Source: Litoditis marina (taxonomy: Eukaryota > Nematoda > Chromadorea > Rhabditida > Rhabditidae). From it: a stretch of 64,000 nt of DNA. The notes beneath the pieces are model-generated. The model was not told the DNA's origin. It did no database searches and saw only the letters and a list, made by a program, of their open reading frames with translations. Below are positions 12,065-21,247 of the stretch, one piece after another; position 1 is the first letter of the stretch; every line of letters begins with the position of its first letter. The position numbers were made by a program, and so were the translations under genes. The stretch is taken from NCBI GenBank assembly GCA_964036275.1, contig OZ038433.1:39093336-39157335 (forward strand), read 5' to 3'.

Positions 12065-12450
12065 ATATTTTGTTCACATACTTCGCTAATATAAACTATG
12101 AATATTCCGTATTGAAATTATTCATAGTTAAAGGTGAAACTACGTTTGTGAATAATTATTCTGGTTATGAAAAATTTCAATTGAAATTATTCATAATGGA
12201 AAATTTCAATTGAAATTATTCATAATGGAAAATCTCAATACGAATTTTCCATATGAGTTTCTCTTATTGATAATTTCAATTGCTATTCTCTATGAGTACC
12301 AAACACGCTGTCCTCATAGAAAATTTGAAGAAATGCCTCAAATCGGGTTTTCCTCTTAAATTGTAGCCTCTATATTTGTTTCACAGAACGTGTTGTAAAT
12401 CTGTAAAAAAGCCGAATTTTGTGAAAAGTTTGAAATTCGTCGTCTTATAT

Positions 12451-13383
12451 GATGCATTTGTGCTGATTTACGCGGTGAGAATAAACAAACCAGTCGTCAG
12501 CAAATCATGAGGGTAGTTTTTGCGTGATTTAGACATTGATAACATCTTGTGATCTCTAGACCAGCTGGAAGAATCTTTCTAGTGACAGGTTTCTAGTTCG
12601 GAAGAATCCTGTATTGCAGTTCACGTCGCTCAGCAAATGACCAAAAACCACGTGTTTTTTTCTCTATTTCATTGGAGAGTTGTAAAATCTGCTCAACAAC
12701 TTGACTCTATTCAGATATACATTAGAGCATGTAGTTTCGATTGGGATAACACTTATTTTTATAATTCATCTACTCCTAACCACAACTGTGTGTATAGTTA
12801 GCGGACTTTGCAGAAGTATCTTCCATAATTCTACACGTGTACCTCCCTGATTACTGTTTGGAGTTCTCCTCTATCTTACTTTTTTTTTACTTCGATCAGT
12901 TGTATTTCAAGTAAATCTTTGTTCAGTTTTCTTTTTCATTTACCGCACCTCGTAGTGCATTGAATAAATAAATTAATTAACCAGTCTCCGAGTTCCCAAA
13001 AACCATTCGTCCAACTTGGACAAGAAGTTTAATAAATTTTTAATTGTGTTAAATACTTTAGTTAAACTCCAACAACTTTTACAGATGCACCACTCTTTTT
13101 GTTGAAGAACAATGTGGAACATGAGGAAATTTGTGATATACCGGTCTTCGTATGCGTATAATTTTTTCTTGGTATATTTGAAAATATGTTTTTCACTGTT
13201 ATTTGGTTCAATTTCCAGAAAACCGTCTTCAGTGTCACGTTTTTCTCACTGCTCAATACTAAATTGTTGATGATATCGCGAGTGCTTTACAAGTTTGCTA
13301 CGGGTCAGCTGATCAATATCATTGCGCCAATATATTCTGGCTCAGGCTTCTGTGTGCGAATGGGAAAGACGTGTAAATAAATT
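12451..13383. other. Intergenic, no gene recognised
   Basis: AT-rich sequence upstream (in + coordinates) of the 3' end of small gene copy 2. Two 64-codon open frames overlap on opposite strands near 13.06-13.38 kb without a recognisable product. Confidence 0.4.
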
Positions 13384-13389
13384 TTTATT
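13384..13389 (-). terminator. Poly(A) signal of small gene copy 2
   Basis: AATAAA on the minus strand, 75 nt after the stop codon, in a context similar to that after copy 1. Confidence 0.45.
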
Positions 13390-13463
13390 CGTGTAAGAGC
13401 ATGAAAAACACTCGAAAAAACACATGATTATAATGGTCCATCATAAAAACATCGAAAACACAT

Positions 13464-13598
13464 TTATTTGCCATGCGAGTTTTGGAGCTTCCCTGTTGTT
13501 TCCTCGTACTTCTCGATGTTCGTCGTTGGAATTATTCTGGCAAATCGAGTAGGTTTCACATTGAAGTCAAAGTCGGCGTACCAATCGATATGCATCAT
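13464..13598 (-). CDS. Conserved small protein of unknown function, copy 2 (44 aa)
   Basis: This is the paralogue of the ORF at 5465-5596, in opposite orientation about 8 kb away. It begins with the same MMHIDWYADF, keeps NVKP, RFAR, a TT pair and KLQNS, and ends SHGK. Compared with copy 1 it lacks one codon near the C-terminus, and most silent changes fall at third positions. The minus-strand TATA box at 13667-13676 is 68 nt before the ATG, and a CCAAT box lies about 70 nt further upstream. Homology extends through the promoter, so the whole transcription unit was duplicated. No signal peptide, membrane segment or known motif is visible. An overlapping plus-strand open frame (13473-13739) is the shadow of this gene. 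Confidence 0.6.
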   Translation of the reverse strand: MMHIDWYADFDFNVKPTRFARIIPTTNIEKYEETTGKLQNSHGK

Positions 13599-13666
13599 TC
13601 TGCTGGTGTTGAGTGGTTCAAGAATAAGAGGGTGTTTTCAGAATATATAGTCAGTTCCATTATCGT

Positions 13667-13748
13667 TGCTTTTATACACGTTTTTCGAGAAACGCCCATC
13701 TATGCTCAGATACAAAATAGAAAGACAAAATGCATTTAACCTAATTGG
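13667..13748 (-). promoter_or_regulatory. TATA and CCAAT boxes of small gene copy 2
   Basis: Minus-strand tataaaagca at 13667-13676 and CCAAT at 13744-13748. Both are conserved, with similar spacing, in copy 1, whereas much of the sequence between them has diverged. Confidence 0.6.
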
Positions 13749-13896
13749 CTTCTCATCATGATGATTCAATCCAATTAAATCCATAGAGGCTACTCACAAC
13801 CAAACCAGTGTTTTCCAATGCGCTTGCAGGAAAAATTTAGCTTATTGTATTATCTGAATTCAGAAACAAAGACTGCAAACGACGAGCAAAACTTTT

Positions 13897-13946
13897 ACAA
13901 ATTGGGTCAATATATCGTCAAAATTGGGTCAATATATCGTCAATAT
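13897..13946 (+). repeat. Short tandem repeat (21-bp unit, two copies)
   Basis: Two adjacent copies of aaattgggtcaatatatcgtc, differing only at the edges. Confidence 0.8.
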
Positions 13947-14164
13947 ATATTGCCTGGATCTGCAGGAATGGGTCAGCTACCAGAGCGAACGAGCAGGGAC
14001 AACTCGCTACAAGAGTGGATGTCTTATGTCTGAGATTTGTTGATCATTCGACAGCGACTTGGAAAAATGTCGATTGTCGTGACGCAGTGGCCGGGTTTAC
14101 ATCCGTGCGTCTTATTTCGATGTGAGACTAGGTTATATTTTCAATTCCCAGTAAATTTTCAAGC

Positions 14165-14540
14165 GCGAGAACACAAATGTCTCGTTCCAATGTCCCAAAG
14201 TTCCACGTCAACGCCCCAATGTCTTAATGTCCCGTTCCAAAGTCCCAATGTCCTATTCCAATGCACCATTCTTAATTTTTGTCGAAGAATGACTACGTTC
14301 TCCATTGTCAGTGCTTTGCTCATAATCGTGTACGTCTTTATCACACACTTTCTCCCGAATTATTCGCACTCTCCGTTTATGGTTCTCTAAAATGTTTCAA
14401 ATTAGTTTAATCCACGCATGACACGGTACAATGAAACATTGGAAGGTGACATTGAGCCAGTGAAACGCGACATTGGGACATTGAGACTTTGTGATGGAAC
14501 AATGTGACATTTACACATTGGAATGGGACGTTCAGAGAAT
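14165..14540. repeat. CAATGTCCC-rich inverted low-complexity repeat
   Basis: The left part (about 14,180-14,270) is made of caatgtccc/gttccaa words, and the right part (about 14,430-14,540) of their reverse complements (gacattggga, ttggaatggga). This is a body of short words in opposite orientation at the two ends, similar in style to the hAT-like MITEs on the right of the window. Exact ends are not defined. Confidence 0.45.
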
Positions 14541-14624
14541 CAGACCCTCAAGTCCCTGAAAAACAGTGCTTCAAAACTGGGTTGTGCCATTTTCTTGAAG
14601 ACTGTCGAACAGATTTCCGAAATT

Positions 14625-14628
<4 letters not shown>

Positions 14629-14678
<50 letters not shown>

Positions 14679-14690
14679 AAGAGAGAGATG
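14629..14690 (+). repeat. GA microsatellite
   Basis: Nearly uninterrupted GA dinucleotides for about 60 bp. The Glu-Arg-rich open frames across it are by-products. Confidence 0.95.
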
Positions 14691-15062
14691 GAACAGGAAA
14701 CTTTCTATTGTGCTAAAAATGGATAGTACGTGTGGGGGTAGTGAGCAACAGTTATTCTAGAAATAGGTTCGCCAAAATTTCTTTCGGCGGCGGCCGAGCG
14801 GCGCGAATTGGCGTGGCATGAAAACAGATGAAAAGAGTCGTTCACAAATTCAAAATGTCAGGCCGAAAGCTTAACTTTGTGCATGTTGTTGGTTTCAGAA
14901 AGAACGGATTTCAACCACTTCAACAACTGTTACCGGCAGTTTGAGCGCATCAAATTTATCGTTTAAATTTCTAGGAACACTTTCCTCTTTCTCGTGGAGT
15001 GCGGTATGGTTCATTTCATCTTGTATTTTTCTTGGTTATGACAACCAATCAGCTTTATGTCT

Positions 15063-15294
15063 TGTGCACTCAATGTACTCAGTGTACTCAGATAGATATG
15101 CAGATAAGCCGCTGAGGTGCTAAGGACACTCATTTTCCAATTTCGTCCAAATTTGAATCTTGAGGATTGGATCATCCAGTTTTAGACTGTGCAAAACAAC
15201 TTAGGTTATTGCTATGGTGTTTCCGTGTCAACCAGAAGATTGGATTAAACGCAATCGGATGAGGAGGTGGATGTCAGAAATCTGTTGACTGACA
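15063..15294 (-). repeat. Dispersed repeat family R1, copy D
   Basis: Reverse orientation: tgtgcactcaatgtactcag, gataagccgctgagg, aaggacactcat, ggattggatcatcc, then gaggaggtggatgtcagaaa and ctgttgactgaca. Confidence 0.7.
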
Positions 15295-15866
15295 CATTTT
15301 ATTCTCGCTACAAAAAGGAATTTTGAAGCAGTACTTAAAGGGACCGTACCTCTTTAATTTGATGATATGAGTTATCAGTGGACACATGGGGACGAAAAAT
15401 GAACAAAGCAGTCAGAATTAGTGAAAATATCGCAACTTGGATCGTTTTTGAGCAAATTTGAGTACAGCCACAACGCGGAAGCCACAGCACGTACCTATTT
15501 TCATGGAAACGCGCACAAATTATTCGCAAAACATCCGTGAAACGTATAATAAATTCAATCACGTAACAAATGACATATTTAATAGTGTTTTAGTTATTTA
15601 TGCCTCTTTTTGGTTTAATTAAGATTGAAATTGTGTGTATTAAAACCGAATTTATCTTCTAACCAAAAGTTTTGCGATACAGTAACCCTTAAGCTAGTTT
15701 GGCTCACAAAAGGCTTGGTTCTCGACTGATTTCCATTTTTCTTTTTTTTGAGTGATAATAAGGGACCATCAGTACACTATCAAAGCAGTATCTTGAGACT
15801 TCATGTTTTCTAATCGATTCAAATTATAGAGAAACGCTCCCTTTAACCGGAGGCGTAGGACTGAAC

Positions 15867-15878
15867 TCATTGATTATA
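15867..15878. repeat. Target-site duplication, left, of the Penelope-like element
   Basis: TCATTGATTATA at 15867-15878 is repeated exactly at 18641-18652, 44 bp beyond the right inverted repeat. The last two bases coincide with the first two of the inverted repeat. Confidence 0.7.
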
Positions 15879-16076
15879 TTGTTGGTTTTCTTGTTAGACC
15901 GAACACGAGGTGATATGATGTTATTTATTTAGTGCTGACGTTTCGGCGGGTTCGCCGTCTTCAGAGCCTGAAAAAGGCATCAGTCAACTATTTACAACAA
16001 AATCGATACAGTCGCGCCGGAATTCAACTCAAAAGTATTCCAAATAGTGCATAGAGAGCATGACTAACTCAAATCT
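15877..16076 (+). repeat. Left 200-bp inverted terminal repeat of the Penelope-like element
   Basis: Inverted copy of 18,397-18,596. It begins tattgttggttttcttg and ends atgactaactcaaatct. Because the right copy supplies the start codon and first codons of the ORF, this left copy also carries ATG followed by the same few codons, on the plus strand, before a stop. Confidence 0.95.
15933..15968 (-). ncRNA. Candidate hammerhead ribozyme (left repeat)
   Basis: Inverted copy of the motif at 18,505-18,540. On the minus strand it reads CTGAAGA, a GGCG/CGCC stem, GAAAC and GTC, with a 3-bp stem I (GCT with AGC). In the sense transcript of the ORF this copy lies near the 3' end. Confidence 0.45.
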
Positions 16077-16169
16077 AACAGAACTTTGACACACCTTATC
16101 CACCGAAGTGGTTGGAGAAATAGTAAGACAACCGAGTGAGACTGTTGACCGGGATTAAATGAAGCACAC

Positions 16170-18413
16170 TCAGAAACTGCATTTGCCAAGAAAAGGCACG
16201 AGATGCGTGGTAATTGAGATGCACTCGTCTTTCCTGTTCATGGTAGGAGACTTGGCACGTATCCAACAAGCTTCCAGCAGTTTCCGTGCAGAAACATCGC
16301 TCTCTACCCCTAGCACCGTAACTCGGATGTCAAAATGTGCGCCTTGATGGGACATAATTCTATGGTTTCCCAATGCTGTGCCTTGTAAACTTTTATCCCG
16401 TCCCCTAATGTGCTCTTTCAGACGAATATAAAGTTTGCGCCCTGTTTCCCCAATGTATTGCTCCCCGCACCCAGTACATTCTATGCAGTAAATACTACCA
16501 ACTATCATGCAATCACCCGGTTTACCGCTGGGGCATATTACGCACTGTGTTGTGGTGCACACTCTATCGTACATTCTATTTCTCACAAGCCGCTTTCTCA
16601 GATTGTCAGGGGGAGATTCTACCAAAGTGACGTAGTTGTCCAAATTCGCTCTCCTCAGGCAGTCTCTAATAGACCTGCTGACTTCATCGGAGATGAACGG
16701 CATGCAGAAGACAACTTTGTCGGATGTAAATGTACCTAGGTGATGTTGGTGACGTGAGAACATGCGCATGCCATTATACCCATTTGATAAGGCAATTACT
16801 TCTGCAAGTTGTTTCGACTCATCGCGCTCCTGAGCTCCTGAGCTTAGCTCCCGAGATGTCTTGTACATATTTCCAACCACTGCTTTTTTCGTAGCTGTTG
16901 GGTGAGCTGAACGCGCGTGTATAAGAATGTTCTTACTGGTAGGTTTCCTGTACCACTTCACGTCAAATTCTGAAGGACCCTTTCTCACTCGTGTGTTCAA
17001 GAAAGGTAGCCAATCTTGCGCAGGTGTTTCACGAGTGAGACGAATATGTCTTGACTGTTGATTCATGAGACTGAAACACTCGTTCATCTCATCTTGAGTG
17101 GATGTCACGATGAAACAGTCATCAATGTATCTACAGTAAAGAGTAGGCATTCGCTCGATTACGGGACTTTCAATCTTTGACATGAACGCAATGGCAAGAA
17201 TCGGAGCTAGACGTTGACCCATAGCTAACCCTCTCAGTTGCTTGTAGTAGTTACCTGACCACCTGAACACTTTGCAGTCTACGCAGCCCTCAATTAGTAG
17301 CATAACTTGTGAGATCGATAATCCATGAGTGTCTATCTCAGCCCAATGATCTGTGAGAAGTTCGTGCACCGCTTCCAGAGCTGCCTCATTAGAGACGTTG
17401 GTGTACAAACTCTCCACATCAAAGGACTCAACAACAGATGACTTATCGATCTTAGTTCGCCGCAACTGCGATAGAAAATGCCTTGTGTTAGAAAGATGCG
17501 CGGGGATGAATTTGAGCAACTTAACAAGAATACCACTGAGAAACCAACTAATCCTGTCTGTTGGACCACCAACATTACTGATGATTGGACGAATTTTGTA
17601 ATGTTTTGGATCCAAAGATTGAAAATTCGTCCCAGCTAGTTTATGAGTTTTGACCAAAGAGTAGAAAACAGGACATGTTGGGTTTCTCAGGAGTAGACTA
17701 GATACGAACTTCTTTCCCCAACCCATAGTGTGACCAATAGCTACCCATCTAGCGTTGAGAGCGTGGCTCTGTCTGTTGAACTCTGCGGGTGAGGAATTTG
17801 CATACACGGACGCGTCAGAGAGATGCAGTCTAGAAATTTCCTTGTCCAAGGATTGTGGAAGAACTACGAACTCCCCCCCTTTGTCGCTGATCGATATGCG
17901 TGCTATCCCTCTAGATACCATATCCCGTAGCTCCTTAACCGCAGAACGCTCAGATGAACTAATATTTGCAGGCAGATGGCGCTGCTGATGGTGTTGAAGT
18001 AAGCGCAGAACTTCGCCAGAAAAGTACCTAACCTTTGCATCGTCTAACAGAGAAGGCGCAGGCTCGCGATAGAACATGCGAGGGAAGGGCGATATTCTAG
18101 TAGTTACAGCTGCCTGATTGGTGTTTGCATTAGCATTATTCATTCTGATGGCGCGATAGCGTAGCCCGTCTTGTAATTTGTGAAGACTTTTAATTACCCC
18201 TTTGTAAACCGCGGGTCCTATCCCTTGTGAAATGCTAAAAGAAGGTCCCAGATCCAGAAGGGAAAGTGCATGTGAAGATAGTTGGATATTTCCTAGTAGT
18301 GTGACACGAGAATTGCAGGTCTGAGTGTGAGTAGATTGAACGGTCTGAACGGTCTGAACTCGGTTGTTTCGTAAAGGAAGATTTGAAGGTAAAGGAAGAT
18401 TTGAGTTAGTCAT
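16170..18413 (-). CDS. Penelope-like reverse transcriptase with GIY-YIG endonuclease (747 aa)
   Basis: Copies element RNA into DNA at a nicked target; the C-terminal GIY-YIG domain is expected to cut the target. The N-terminal LLDLGPSF lies at about residues 52-59. RT motifs follow in order: SDKGGEFVVL (176-185), YSLVKTHK (251-258), RPIISNVGGPTDRIS (275-289), FDVESLYTNV (331-340), LAMGQRLAPILAIAFM (396-411), YIDD (429-432) and FLNT (471-474). A Cys-rich linker (about 619-650) precedes the endonuclease: IYCIECTGCGEQYIGET at 641-657, RLKEH at 664-668 and the acidic KLLEACW near 711-717. The ATG lies inside the right inverted repeat. There is no internal stop or frameshift, so this copy could encode a complete protein. 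No intron is visible. The shorter open frames within the interval are shadows. Confidence 0.95.
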   Translation of the reverse strand: MTNSNLPLPSNLPLRNNRVQTVQTVQSTHTQTCNSRVTLLGNIQLSSHALSLLDLGPSFSISQGIGPAVYKGVIKSLHKLQDGLRYRAIRMNNANANTNQAAVTTRISPFPRMFYREPAPSLLDDAKVRYFSGEVLRLLQHHQQRHLPANISSSERSAVKELRDMVSRGIARISISDKGGEFVVLPQSLDKEISRLHLSDASVYANSSPAEFNRQSHALNARWVAIGHTMGWGKKFVSSLLLRNPTCPVFYSLVKTHKLAGTNFQSLDPKHYKIRPIISNVGGPTDRISWFLSGILVKLLKFIPAHLSNTRHFLSQLRRTKIDKSSVVESFDVESLYTNVSNEAALEAVHELLTDHWAEIDTHGLSISQVMLLIEGCVDCKVFRWSGNYYKQLRGLAMGQRLAPILAIAFMSKIESPVIERMPTLYCRYIDDCFIVTSTQDEMNECFSLMNQQSRHIRLTRETPAQDWLPFLNTRVRKGPSEFDVKWYRKPTSKNILIHARSAHPTATKKAVVGNMYKTSRELSSGAQERDESKQLAEVIALSNGYNGMRMFSRHQHHLGTFTSDKVVFCMPFISDEVSRSIRDCLRRANLDNYVTLVESPPDNLRKRLVRNRMYDRVCTTTQCVICPSGKPGDCMIVGSIYCIECTGCGEQYIGETGRKLYIRLKEHIRGRDKSLQGTALGNHRIMSHQGAHFDIRVTVLGVESDVSARKLLEACWIRAKSPTMNRKDECISITTHLVPFLGKCSF

Positions 18414-18596
18414 GCTCTCTATGCACTATTTGGAATACTTTTGAGTTGAATTCCGGCGCGACTGTATCGATTTTGTTGTAAATAGTTGACTGATGCCTTT
18501 TTCAGGCTCTGAAGACGGCGAACCCGCCGAAACGTCAGCACTAAATAAATAACATCATATCACCTCGTGTTCGGTCTAACAAGAAAACCAACAATA
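18397..18596 (-). repeat. Right 200-bp inverted terminal repeat of the Penelope-like element
   Basis: Inverted copy of 15,877-16,076. It holds the ORF start (ATG at 18411-18413 on the minus strand), and any promoter and 5' leader must lie here or in the 44-bp tail beyond it. Confidence 0.95.
18505..18540 (+). ncRNA. Candidate hammerhead ribozyme (right repeat)
   Basis: CTGAAGA at 18509-18515, then a stem of ggcg/cgcc with an aacc loop, GAAA at 18529-18532 and CGTC at 18533-18536. GCT just before the core can pair with AGC just after the cleavage position. ACGT after GAA is self-complementary, as in hammerheads thought to act as dimers through a very short stem III. The weak point is an unpaired C at the foot of stem II. 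Hammerheads are documented in Penelope-like terminal repeats; activity here is inferred. Confidence 0.5.
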
Positions 18597-18640
18597 CATT
18601 ACACAAATGCCGAGGTTCAAAGACGATAGGACATGGAGAA

Positions 18641-18652
18641 TCATTGATTATA
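18641..18652. repeat. Target-site duplication, right, of the Penelope-like element
   Basis: Exact repeat of TCATTGATTATA from 15867-15878, placing the right boundary of the insertion at 18640. Confidence 0.7.
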
Positions 18653-18754
18653 GTTGTTGATCAAAATTTCCAAGTTGTAGACTTATCGAGTTTGGGAGAA
18701 ATCGAGTTTTCGATAAACTTGCAAACTTTTCTTCTTCTGAGTATTTAGTATCCC

Positions 18755-18980
18755 GTGCACCCAATGTACCCAGTGTACTCATATAGAAGATTTGTGTAAG
18801 CCGTTGAAGTAGTGGTAAGGACACTCATCTTCCAATCTCATAAAGTAATATGGAGGATTGAATAACGCCGGTTTCGAGGGTGGAAAACAATCATGATTAA
18901 TGGTATAATGGGTCAATTAGAATATTGTACAGATCCTAAAAAGATGAGGAGGAGGAGGTTGTTAGAAATCTGCTGACTAT
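18755..18980 (-). repeat. Dispersed repeat family R1, copy E
   Basis: Reverse orientation, with gtgcacccaatgtacccagt, gtaagccgttgaag, aaggacactcatcttcc, then gaggaggaggttgttagaaa and ctgctgact. Closest in layout to the copy at 15063. Confidence 0.7.
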
Positions 18981-19582
18981 AGCTTAATTGGGCCTACCTT
19001 ATCACGTTTGGGGATGAAAAACTTTCTATCCGGTTCGAAAGTAATATGTTTCACGCGTGTATTCACATGTTTTCGTAAATGTTTCCGCTACAGCTGCAAA
19101 AGTATGAACGTAGCCTTGCAACATTTTCGCATTAAAACGTGATTGAGATAATATTTCTGTTCTGAGTCATGGGCAGTGAGAGCATGAGGTTGTGTGCAGA
19201 TCATTTCATTCACTGTCTCTTAGCTGCGTATCTATAAACGTATGATGTTTCATTTCTTGACTACCCACCGGGATGCGAACTGTGTGAATACAGAGCTGAC
19301 GGGGTTATCCATGTTACTTCATCACACATGACCTTTCACTGAGAATGGTACCAATTGATCAATATCGACATGAATCGTCTTCACGTTGCTTAGGTTCAAT
19401 TATCCGGAGTACACACAAGAGCTCAAAAAACATATGAGTTTTTACGGTCAACTCAAAACTTCTCAGTCGAAGCGATTGATTGATTTGATAGAGTTGAAAA
19501 AAGTGTCCCTCTCCAATTTTGACTTATGAGTTAACAGTCTGATCCGATGGCATGAAAAAATACAAGGATGAAAACTACGAGC

Positions 19583-19974
19583 CTAAAATGGGCTGAATCC
19601 AGGGAAATTTAGGAAAATCGAAATGGCTGGATTAGAACCGAATTAGGCTTGTCGGCACCTATTTTAGGCTTGTCGACACCTGATTCAGCCTGGTAGACAC
19701 CTATTTCAGGCCTGTAGCCCTATTTAGAGCTGGAATTGACCTATTTTGGGCTTGTAACACGCAATATTTATTTTTTCTCGAATGCTCGAAATAGGTGGCT
19801 ACAAGCCTAAAATAGGTCAATTCCAGTTCAAAATAGGGGCTACAGGCCTGAAATAGGTGACGACAGACCTAAAATAGGTGTCTACCAGGCTAAATTAGGT
19901 GCCGACAAGCCTTATTTGGTTCTAATCCAGCCATTTATATTTTCCTAAATTTTCCTGGATTTAGCCTATTTTAG
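19583..19974. mobile_element. Palindromic MITE with CCTATTTTAGGC-type internal repeats
   Basis: Arms of about 170-180 bp (19,583-19,757 and 19,790-19,974) are inverted copies around a short spacer with ctcgaatgctcgaa. Each arm repeats words such as cacctattttaggcttgt and ggctggattagaacc. There is no coding capacity. The foldback layout and multiple subterminal repeats suggest a non-autonomous DNA transposon; the superfamily is undetermined. Confidence 0.7.
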
Positions 19975-20572
19975 ATGGTGATTAAATCTTCGATGGTAAT
20001 CATCTCATGAGTTTGGCAGATGAACTTCTTAATCATGCCCTCAACGGCTTATCCGGGAAATATGAGTACACAGAGTACGAGAAAACAGAATGACTGATTT
20101 TTGTGACATTACAAATTACCGTACACAGCGAAATCGAAAGAATTCGAGAAAGCCAAAAAATTGAATTAGGATTATAACCAAAGCTCGAAATTACTCGAAT
20201 TTTCGAAACTCAAGCCAGAACTTTTATCACTATTTCAAACATAAAATGCAACTTTTTGACAATTGGCCATTTTCGCAGAGTCGCTTTTTGAAGGAAAGTT
20301 TGATGAAACTGAATATCGTTTCATAGTGCAAACTGAAGTTGCTGCAAAAAAGACAGTTTCGAGAAAACATTCAACGTTCAAAAAACATGCAAAGTGAAAG
20401 TGAGAACATTATCCGTACTACCAACAAAAAACAAACTCGAACGTGAAATGTTGGTTGTAATGTCATTTGAGCTTATAATTGTTCGATCAGGTTTCTAGGT
20501 TACTGTAGTTCAAGAAGGTTGGGATACGTTCGGACAAAGTTTTTGGGTTTCTATTGACATTTTATCTGTTAC

Positions 20573-20837
20573 GCAGACTATACCACGCTGTATGTTATAG
20601 TTATCGCCATTCCCACTGAGACTTTGACAGCGTGCCAATTTCAAATGAACATCTTCCATATAAATGATAGACTTTATGGACATTCTTCACACCCACATAC
20701 ACTAACAAAGGTTAACTACCGTTCAGAGAAATTTTACTGGTATCGGAAAACATTACCACGGTGAAAATCCGCCTGGGAATTATGTTGGCACGTTGCCGAG
20801 GTCTCAGTGGGAATGATTGTAGCTACACGTAGTCCGC
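20573..20837. mobile_element. Short inverted-repeat element (MITE-like)
   Basis: Inverted blocks cattcccactgagact and cagcgtgccaa (from about 20,610) pair with ttggcacg and agtctcagtgggaatg-like sequence (to about 20,820). Outer ends gcagacta and tagtccgc are also inverted. The repeats are imperfect, so the copy is old. Confidence 0.55.
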
Positions 20838-21242
20838 TTTTATGAGAAAGCAAATCCAGTTGTAAGAATAAGACATGTTTTATTGTTTTTTTCAATTTCT
20901 ATCTTTTCAATATGCTAACTCGAAGGTAAACATTGGAGATAAATGGTACCTTTAACATTGAAACATTGGCAGACAGCAGATATTCGATGAAACCTACAGT
21001 ACATAATACATGTACACTATTCTATGTGAGAACTCTGTTGTAAAAGAGAACAGGGAACATGGCAGTTCATCAGTAAACTAAGAAACGCTGACGATATCAC
21101 AGGGTGCGTGAATTAATTACCAACTCTCTTTTCTCAACTACTTCACTATGACCTATGTGGGCAATTCGAAAAGTATCTAAGAATATAATAAAAAGTATTG
21201 AAGAAATATGGAGTACGTTATTTTAACAATCATTCGATAAGT
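20838..21242. other. Intergenic, nothing recognised
   Basis: AT-rich flank to the left of the LTR retrotransposon, without a recognisable gene or repeat. Confidence 0.4.
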
Positions 21243-21247
21243 ATCTC
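21243..21247. repeat. 5-bp target-site duplication (left) of the Bel/Pao element
   Basis: ATCTC immediately precedes the 5' LTR and is repeated at 48207-48211 immediately after the 3' LTR. Five base pairs is a usual length for Bel/Pao insertions. Confidence 0.8.

Larger units (their letters stand above)
11614..12450. mobile_element. Inverted-repeat element containing two opposed tRNA-like sequences
   Basis: Arms of about 80 bp at 11,614-11,692 and 12,369-12,450 are inverted copies, both starting ATATAAGACGAC and containing aatttcaaacttttcaca. The interior holds AATTGAAA-rich palindromic stretches on both sides and two degenerate tRNA-like sequences on opposite strands (11,832-11,902 minus; 11,994-12,064 plus). 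No transposase is present. Non-autonomous transposon is the simplest reading; the outermost motif is shared with the element at 7632-8236. Confidence 0.6.
15879..18640 (-). mobile_element. Penelope-like retroelement, apparently full length
   Basis: The element carries one minus-strand ORF for reverse transcriptase and GIY-YIG endonuclease. It is bounded by 200-bp inverted repeats (15,877-16,076 and 18,397-18,596), plus a 44-bp tail on the right (18,597-18,640), and is flanked by a 12-bp direct duplication. Penelope-like elements are known for unusual terminal repeats that may be direct or inverted, a short extra tail at one end, variable-length target duplications and hammerhead ribozymes; all four traits can be read here. 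The two arms look identical throughout, apart from the extreme ends, and the ORF is uninterrupted, so the copy is probably young. Assignment to a nematode clade such as Nematis is a guess that needs a tree. Confidence 0.85.

Noticed and set aside
13473..13739. 88-codon plus-strand ORF
   Set aside because: It is antisense to the conserved micro-gene, whose substitution pattern supports coding on the minus strand.
14504..14726. Arg/Glu-rich ORFs
   Set aside because: Translation of a GA microsatellite.
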